DNA of 64,000 bases, from positions 1 to 64,000 of the forward strand of contig NC_064469.1 of NCBI RefSeq assembly GCF_023343835.1. Reading direction: 5' to 3'. Source of the DNA: Lagopus muta (lineage: Eukaryota > Chordata > Aves > Galliformes > Phasianidae). The stretch's first letter is position 1, and each line of letters opens with the position of its first letter. This document shows, piece after piece, positions 10,801-19,800 of the stretch. The position numbers and the translations under genes are program-made. The notes beneath the pieces were generated by a model. The model was not told where the DNA came from. It searched no databases and saw only the letters and a program-made list of their open reading frames with translations.

Positions 10801-13800
10801 CCCAAAAAGCCCACGATGGGGGCTGATGTGTGGTTCCCTCACAGCGACACGCCTCGTCCAGTGATGATTTCTCCGATGACAGCGATGACTCTGACTTCAG
10901 CCCTGGAGAGAAGGGGGGGCACCGCCGGGTACCGGGACTACAGCCCCCCCTACATCCCTGTGAGTGCTGGGAGAATGGAGTGCGGGCCCCAAACATGGGG
11001 AAATTGAGGGGTTTTGTCATTAAAAGGCTTTCAGAGCTGTTCCCAATGGGATCCCAGCCCCGTTCCCAACAAGATCCCATTACTGTTCCCAGTGGGATCC
11101 CACCACCATTTCCAATGGGATCCTACCACCAGTCCCATTGGGATCCCACCACCCTTCCTAATGGGGTCTCACGTTCATTCCCATTTGGATTCCAGTCCCA
11201 TTCCATGCAGGATCCCACTACCATTCCCAATGGGATCCCACCACTGCTCCCATTGAGATCCCATCACTGTTCCCAATGGGATCCCATCCTTGTTCTCAAT
11301 GGGATCCCATCATCGTTCCCAATGGGACCCCAGCCCCATTCCCTGCAAGATCCCACTACCATTCCCAATGGGATCCCATCATCATTCCCAATGGATCCCA
11401 TCCTTGTTCTCAATGGGATCCCATTACCACTCCAATTGAGATCCCACCACCATTCCCAATGGGATCCCATTACTGCTCCAATTGAGATCCCACCACCATT
11501 CCCAATGGGATCCCATTCTTGTTCTCAACGGGATCCCATCATCATTCCCAATGGAATCCCAGCCCCATTCCCTGCAGGATCCCACTACCATTCCCAATGG
11601 GATCCCATCCTTGTTCTCAATGGGATCCCATTGAGATCCCACCACCATTCCCAATGGGATCCCATCCTTGTTCCCAATGGGACCCCAGCCCCATTCCCTG
11701 CAGGACCCCAGCCCTGTTCCCATTCTTCCTCTTCCCCCACAGCCCCACCAACCCTACTCCTCTCACAACGCCCCGATGCAAAAGAAGCCATACTCCAAGA
11801 TGGAACCCAAAGGCTATGGCTCCTATGAGGACTATGAGGCCGAAGAATATGGCCGCTATGAAGGGGAGGAGGATGAGGATGGGCCGAAGGACGACTACGA
11901 CGACTTCGCCAAGGAGCTGAACCAGTACCGACGGGCAAAGGAGGGATCGCACCGGGGCCGAGGTACAGAGCTTTTGGGGCTGGAATCTCCCTTTTTTGGT
12001 ACATTGGGACTGGAAAAAAACACCCCAATTCCATACCCAGACCTCACCCTGTGTCCCACTGCCCCAATTTTCATCATTTTGGGCTGAAATCTGCCACAAT
12101 CCATCAACTTCTAACATCAGCAATTGACCCAAACCCCACTCTGAGCCGCACTACCCCAATTTTCATCATTTTGGGCTGAAATCTGCCACAGTCCATCAAC
12201 AACTGAAACCCCAGTTCCATACCCAAACCTCACCCTGAGCTCCACTGCCCCAGTTTTAATCATTTTGGGCTGAAATCGACCAGAATCTGCCAAGTGATGC
12301 CTCCATTCCTTCCCTAGGTGGCCGTGGCCGTGGCCGTGGGTTCCGGGGCCGAGGTCGGGGCTGCATGAGGGGCGGCCGAGGAATGGGACGGGGCAACCGT
12401 GGTCGGGGCCGAGGGGATCACATGGAGGATGAGGAGGAGATGTACGAGGAGGAGATGGAGGTGAGTGGTGGGGATGGGGATCTGAGAGGCTGGGAGGGTT
12501 GTGAGTTACGGGAACAGGAGTGAAAAGGGTTGGGATGGAGTGAAAATGGATGGGAGTGGGATGAAAAGGGATGGGAGGGTGGTGAAAAGGGGTGGGATGG
12601 GGATGAAAAAGGGTGGAATAGGGCAAAAAGTGCTGGGAATGGACATAAAAGGAATGGGAGGGGCTGGAAATGGACAGGTCTGGAGGGAAGAGGACTGGGG
12701 ATGGGGCGGAAAGCAATGGGATGGGGATAAAAGGGGTGGTAATGGGACAAAAAGGGATGGAATAGGGCAAAAATGACTGGAATAGGAATAAAAGGGATGG
12801 AATGGGATGAAAAGGGATGGAATAGGGCAAAAAGGGCTGGGAATGGAGATAAAAGGGATGAAAGGGTGTGGAAATGGATGGGAATGGGGAAGAGGGAACG
12901 GGAATGGGGCTGAAGGGGATGGGATGGGGATGAAAGTGCTGGAATTGGTGCAAAAAGGGATGAGAATGGGGCTAAAAGCCATGGGAATGGGGATAGAAGC
13001 TCAAGAACGGGGATGAAGGCTTTGGTATCGGGATTAAAGCTCTGGGATTGGGGATAGAAGCTCAAAAATGGGGATGAGAGCTCTGGGATTGGGGATAGAA
13101 GCTCAGGAATGGGGATGAACGCTCTGGGATTGGGTCTGAAAGCTTTGGGATTGGAGATAGAAGCTCAAGAATGGGGATAAGAGCTCTGGGATTGGGGATA
13201 GAAGCTCAGGAATGGGGATGAAGGCTTTAGTATTGGGATTAAAGCTATGGGATTGGGGATAGAAGCTCAGGAATGAGGCTGAACGCTCTGGGATTGGGTC
13301 TGAAAGCTTTGGGATTGGGGATAGAAGCTCAGGAATGGGGATGAAGGCTTTAGTATTGGGATTAAAGCTTTGGGACTGGGGATAGAAGCTCAAGAATGGG
13401 GAGAAGAGCTCTGGGATTGGGGATAGAAGCTTAAAAATGGGGATGAGAGCTCTGGGATTGGGATTAAATCTGTGGGATCTCTGCACCCCGCAGTACGGTG
13501 ACCCCGAGGATCCCGGTGGCCCCGATGATGACTACGAGGACTACAGCAGCAAGGAGCCGGGCCAGTACCGCCGCAACAAGGACGGGCGCGGGCGCGGTGA
13601 GCCCCCAGCCCCTCTGAGCCCCCTCCCCTGAGCACCACCGTGGCACTGACGGCCCTTTTCCCCCTTTTTTAGGCTTAAATCGGGGGTCGCGGCCGCGGTC
13701 CCAGGGGCAGAGGGAACAAAGGGATGGGCCGAGGCCGCGGCCGCGGCAGGATGGCCAAGGGCAACGCCATGAACGACGACGACGATTACTACGACGAGGA

Positions 13801-16800
13801 CATGGTGAGAATTGAGTGCATTTTTAATCACTGCCACGTTTCTTTGCACTGCTTCCATCCAGCTGCTGTTCAGGAGTGAGGAGGAGGGGCCCACGTGTCC
13901 CCAAAACGCTCCCAAGGGTGCACAAGCAGTGATGGTTCCTCTCTGCAGTGCCCACAGTTTGTTCTTCTTGTGCTTTGTTTCATCTTTCACCTTCCATACT
14001 TCTCACATTCTGTGCTCTATTTCTCCCACGTTCCATATTTCCACCGTGCTACGTTGGGTATTTCCCACATTTCCTATATTTCATGTTCTGTACTTCCCAC
14101 ATATTTCACGTTCCTCGTATTATGTTCCATATTTCTGCTATTTCCCACGTTCCCCTTATTTCCTGTTCTGTATTTCCCACATTTCCCATGGTTTATGCTC
14201 CACCTGTCCCACATTTCCCACATTTCCACACCTCCCACATCCCCCACGTTTCCCCTTATTTCCCATTCTCCGCTGCCGTGCCCCAGAGTCGCCTTCCTGC
14301 CCCATTTTTGTGCCCTTTGCCCTGTGATGCACAGTGCTCCCACTTCTCCCCTCCTTTCCTGACCCCCCCAGGATGGTGGAGGTGGCAATTACCGCCGCGG
14401 GGACCACGACAAAACCCACCCTCCTGCAGACAAGAAGGGCAAAGTCATCTGCAAATACTTCGTGGAGGGCCGCTGCACCTGGGTGAGCCGCAACCCCACA
14501 GCACTCACACTTCTGTCCCCCAAACCCACCTCTATAGCACCTCATTTCCTCCAAACCCACCTCTGAAGCACCCAATTCCCCCCAGATCCACCTCTATAGC
14601 ACCTCATTTCCTCCAAACCCACCTCTGAAGCACCCAATTCCCCCCAGATCCACCTCTATAGCACCTCATTTCCCCCAGACCCACCTCTGAAGCACCCAAT
14701 TCCCCCCAGATCCACCTCTATAGCACCTCATTTCCCCCAAACCCACCTCTGAAGCACCCAATTCCCCCCAGATCCACCTCTATAGCACCTCATTTCCTCC
14801 AAACCCACCTCTGAAGCACCCAATTCCCCCCAGATCCACCTCTATAGCACCTCATTTCCCCCAGACCCACCTCTGAAGCACCCAATTCCCCCCAGATCCA
14901 CCTCTATAGCACCTCATTTCCCCCAAACCCACCTCTGAAGCACCCAATTCCCCCCAGATCCACCTCTATAGCACCTCATTTCCCCCAAATCCTCTTCCAT
15001 AGCACCCAATTTCCCCCCAAATCCACCTCTATAACACCTGGTTTCCCCCAAATTCTCTGCTGCAATCCTTTCTTTACCCCAAATCCACCCAATGACCCCT
15101 CATTTCCCCCAAGTCCACCTCTGAAATGCCCCACTTCCCCTCAGTCTACCCTTTAACTCCTCGTTTCCCCCAACTCCTTCTCTATAACCCTTCATTTCCT
15201 CCCCAAATCCACCTCTAAAATATCCAGTTTCTCCCAAATACAGTCATTAACTCCTCATTTTCCCAAATGCAGCTCAGTGATGCCCCATTTCCCCCAAATT
15301 CACCTTTATAATACCCCATTTCCCCACAGATCCACCTCTATAGCACCTCGTTTCCCCCAAATCCACCTCTATTCTACACTATTCCCCCTAATTCTCTGCC
15401 AGAATCTCTTCTTTATTCCAAACCCACCTCTATAACCCCTCATCCCTCAAATCCACCTCTACAGCACCCAATTTCCCCCAAATTCTCTGCTGTAATCCCT
15501 TCTTTATCCCAAACCCACAGCTACGACGACTTGTTTCCCCCACATCCACCTCTGTAGCATCCCATTTCCCCCCCAGTACCCCTCTGTACCACCTCATTTC
15601 TCCCAAATCTAATGCCACAACGCCTCGTTTCCCCCAAATACACCTTTCTGATGCTTCACTTTCCCCACATCCACAGCACCAAGATGATTTTCACCAAATC
15701 CAACACTATCACACCAAATCTCCCCCCAATCCAGCACTGGAACACCCAACTTCCCCCAAATCCACTGCTTTACCCCCCTCCTTTCCCCCATATCCCACCT
15801 TCCAATGCCTGAGGGCTTTATTGGGGGTGAATTTTTGAGCTCTTTTCCCAATGTTCCCCCCTTCCCTCCTCCAGGGTGAGCACTGCAACTTCAGCCACGA
15901 CATTGAGCTGCCCAAAAAGAGAGAACTCTGCAAGTTCTACATCACTGGGTACTGTGCAAGGGCAGAGAACTGCCCCTACATGCATGATATCCTTGGCAAT
16001 GGGGGCAGAAAGAGGGCAGGACAGCAAAGGAGGCGCCCGAAAGCCAAAAGGAACAGCCAGGAGGAGGGCGAAAAAGGCAGAAGGAGGCAAAAAAAGGCCA
16101 AAAGAAGGGAAAAAAAAAGCAAAAGGAGGGCAAAAAAAGGGAGGAGAAGGGCCAAAAAAATGATCCAAAGGAGGCTTGGGGGAATTCTAGCCAAATTTTG
16201 GCCCAGTTTGGGGTATTTCTGCCCCAGTTTTGGCACAGTAGGCACCAACAACCCCACGTTTTGAACTTTGGATCCATGAGAAATGAGGTTTGTATGCTGC
16301 CAGTGGAACGGAACGGAGTTCGGGGAGTGATTCTAGCCAGATCTGCACACCCAAATCCCACTCACTGAGCCCCCTTGCGGCTCCCTCCTCATTATCCTCT
16401 CCCTAATGATCTTCTCCTTAACGAGCCCACGTGACTTCCCCTGCAAGCTCTTCCACACCACGGGCAACTGCATCAACGGCGATGACTGCATGTTCTCCCA
16501 CGCGCCGCTGACCGAGGAGACACGAGAGCTGCTGGACAAGGTACCCAACCACCCCCCTCCAAAAACCACCACCCTCATTTTCCCCCAATCCTCCTTTTTT
16601 GCCCCCCAAACCCTCGTTCTTTCCCTTTGCAGATGCTCCAAGACGATGCGGAAGCGGGCGCCGAGGATGAGAAAGAAGTGGAGGAGCTGAAGAAACAAGG
16701 CATCAACCCGCTGCCCAAACCTCCCCCCGGCGTGGGGCTGCTCCCCACACCCCCCAGACCCCCCGCTCCCCCTTCCCCCAATGGAAGAGCCATGCCTGGA

Positions 16801-19800
16801 GGTCCCCCCGTGCCCCCCATGCCCCCTCCGGGGCCGCAGATGCCCCCCCCGATGCACGAGCCTCTGTCCCCCCAGCAGCAGGAGATGTACAAAAAGATCC
16901 CGTCTCTCTTTGAGATCGTGGTGCGGCCCACGGGGCAGCTGGCTGAGAAACTGGGGGTCAGGTAGGTGCCCCCTCCATCCCTGCTTGGGGGTTTCGGAGG
17001 GGGAGATGGGAGTTTCGGGTTTAGGGGTGGGGAATGGGGATCTGGGGGGAAAAGTGGGGGTCTAGGGGGAGAAATCGGCATCTGGGAAGGAATAATGGGG
17101 GGATGGGGAGGAAAGTGAGAGTTTGGGGGGGGAGATGGAGGGTTTGGAGGGGGGAAACGGGGGTTTTGGTTGGAAAAAATGGGGACTTGAGTGGGAGGAA
17201 ATAGGGATTTGGGGTGGAAAAATGGGGTCTGAAGTGGAAGGATGGGGGTTTGGGGTGGGAAAATGGAGGTTTGGATGGGAAACGGGGGATTTGGGGGGGA
17301 AAAGGAGGATTTTAGGGGTGTTGATGCATTCCACACGCATACATCTTCTCTTGAAGGCACCCAGGGGTGGGAAAATGGGGATTTGGGGCTGAAAAGGGGA
17401 GATTTGGGGCTGAAAGGGAGAGATTTAGGGCTGAAAAATGAGGATTTACAGTTGAAGAATGGGGATGTGGGGCTGAGAATTGCAGATTTGGAGTGGAAAA
17501 TGGGGATTTGGGGGTCAGTACTCCTCTCTAAGCCATGTTTTCTCCTCCTGCAGGCACCCAGGGCCCCCCCCACCCCGCTTCCCTGGTCCTGGAGGACCCC
17601 CAGGCCCCATGGGCGGCCCCATGCACCCCGATATGCACCCTGACATGCACCCCGACATGCATCCCGACATGCATCCTGACATGCACCCCGATATGCATCC
17701 TGACATGCATCCTGACATGCATCCTGACATGCATCCCGACATGCACCCCGACATGCATCCTGATATGCATCCTGATATGCACCCCGACATGCACCCCGAC
17801 ATGCCTATGGGGCCGGGCCCCCCCATGATGCCCTACAGCCCTGAGGGGTCCCCTCACGGTGCCCTCCTGCCCCCCGGCGCCGGCCCCCCCCAGGGATACT
17901 ATGATGGATTCTATGGACCCCCCCCCGGAGGGGATGGAGATGGAGCACGGAGCCATGGGGGGGGCCAGGTATGTGTGCCCCAATCTGGGGCTTTTTGGTC
18001 CCGAATCCGCCTCTCTAACACCTCGTTTTCCCCCACATCCATCCCTATAACACCCCCCTTACCCCAAAATCCACCTCTGTAACCCCTCATCTCCCCCACA
18101 TCCATCTCTACGACCCCTCATTTCCCCCCAGATACACCCCTTCACCCTCATTTCCCCCAAATTCAGCTCTCTAATGCCATGTTTTCCCCCAAATCCAGCA
18201 CTAAAACACACCATTTCACCTAAACATACCCAGTAACCTCTTAATACCCCCCAAATCCACCCCTGTAATGCCCCGTTCTCCCAAAATACACTCAGTAACC
18301 CCCCATTTCCCCAAATCCGCTTCTAAAACGCCCCATTTTCCCCCCAAATCCAGCTAATAACCCCTCATTTTCCCCAAATCCACCTCTATATCACCTCAAT
18401 TCCTGCTGTATCCACCCAATGACCCCTCGTTTCCACCAAGCCCACCCCTGTAACCCTCTATTTCCCCCCAAACCCACCTTTTAACCTCTCATTTCCCCCA
18501 AATCCACCTCTAATATGCTCTGTTTCCCCCCAAATACACCCAATAACCCCTCATTTCCCCAAGTCCACTTCTGTAATGCCCCCTTTATCCCCAAATCCAC
18601 TTTGTCACCTCTCATTTCTCCCAAATCCATTTCTAAAACATCCCATTTGCCTCCAGAAACACCCTTCAACCCTTCATTTCCCCTAAATCCACCTCTATAA
18701 CTCCCTATTTCTCCCAAATCTGCCTCTAAAATACCCCTTTTCCCCCCAAATCCACCCAATAACCCCTCATTTTCCCCCAAGGTCCACCCTATCACTCCCC
18801 ATTTCCCCCAAATCCACCCAGTAACCCCCCATTTTCCCCCCAAGTCCACCCTATCACTCCCCATTTCCCCCAAATCCACCCAATAACCCCCCATTTTCCC
18901 CCCAAGGTCCACCCTATAACTCCCCATCTCCCCCCAATCCACCCCCCTCCCCCACCTCCCCCTCCACTCACCCTCTCCCTCTCCCCGCAGACCCCTACGC
19001 TCCCTATGAGGACATGGAAGGACCCCCCCCCGGCAGCCACCTGTACCCAGACCCCCCCCCCAGAGCACGACCCCGAGGATCCCCCCCCCGTCCCCGATTT
19101 CCTCCCCTCGGCGCAGCGCGCGCTGTTCCTCCGCATCCGCCACAAACAGCGCGAGGAAGAGGAGCGGGCACGAAGGCTGGCGGAGGGGGGGCGGCCCGAG
19201 AGGGACCCCAAGGAGGGTGAGTGGGGTCTGAGGGGCTTGGGGAGGCTTGGGGGGGGGGGGATATGCTGCTTTTTCAGGGTCTTTGGGGGGAATCTGAGCT
19301 CCCTGGGGGGTTTTGGGGTGAGCTCGGGGGTATGGAGTGTTTTGATGATAAATAGGAGGGTTTTGGGGTGGGTTTGGGGACTCTAGGGGTGGGGTTGGGG
19401 GGAAATTTGAGCCATTTTGGGGTCAGTTAGGGGACTCATTGGGGGGGGGCGCTGCATTTTGAGGTGGGTTTGGGGACGTTGGAGCAATGGAGTGGCTTTG
19501 GGGTGGGAGAGTCGGGGGGGGGGCACTGGATTTTGGGGTGAGGAGTGGGAGGTTTTGGGGTGGGCTTGGGGGTACGGAGTGTTTTGATGATAAATAGGAG
19601 GGTTTTGGGGTGGGTTTGGGGACTTTAGGGGAGGGGTTGGGGTTTTGGGGTGGGCTTGGGGAGTTTAAGGAAGAAGGCAGTGGATTTTGGGTTCAGTTGG
19701 AGGGAAATTTGAGCCATTTGGGGGGGGAGTTAGGGGACTAATTGGGAGAGCGCTGCATTTTGAGGTGGGTTTGGGGACTTTGGAGTAATGGTGGTGGATT

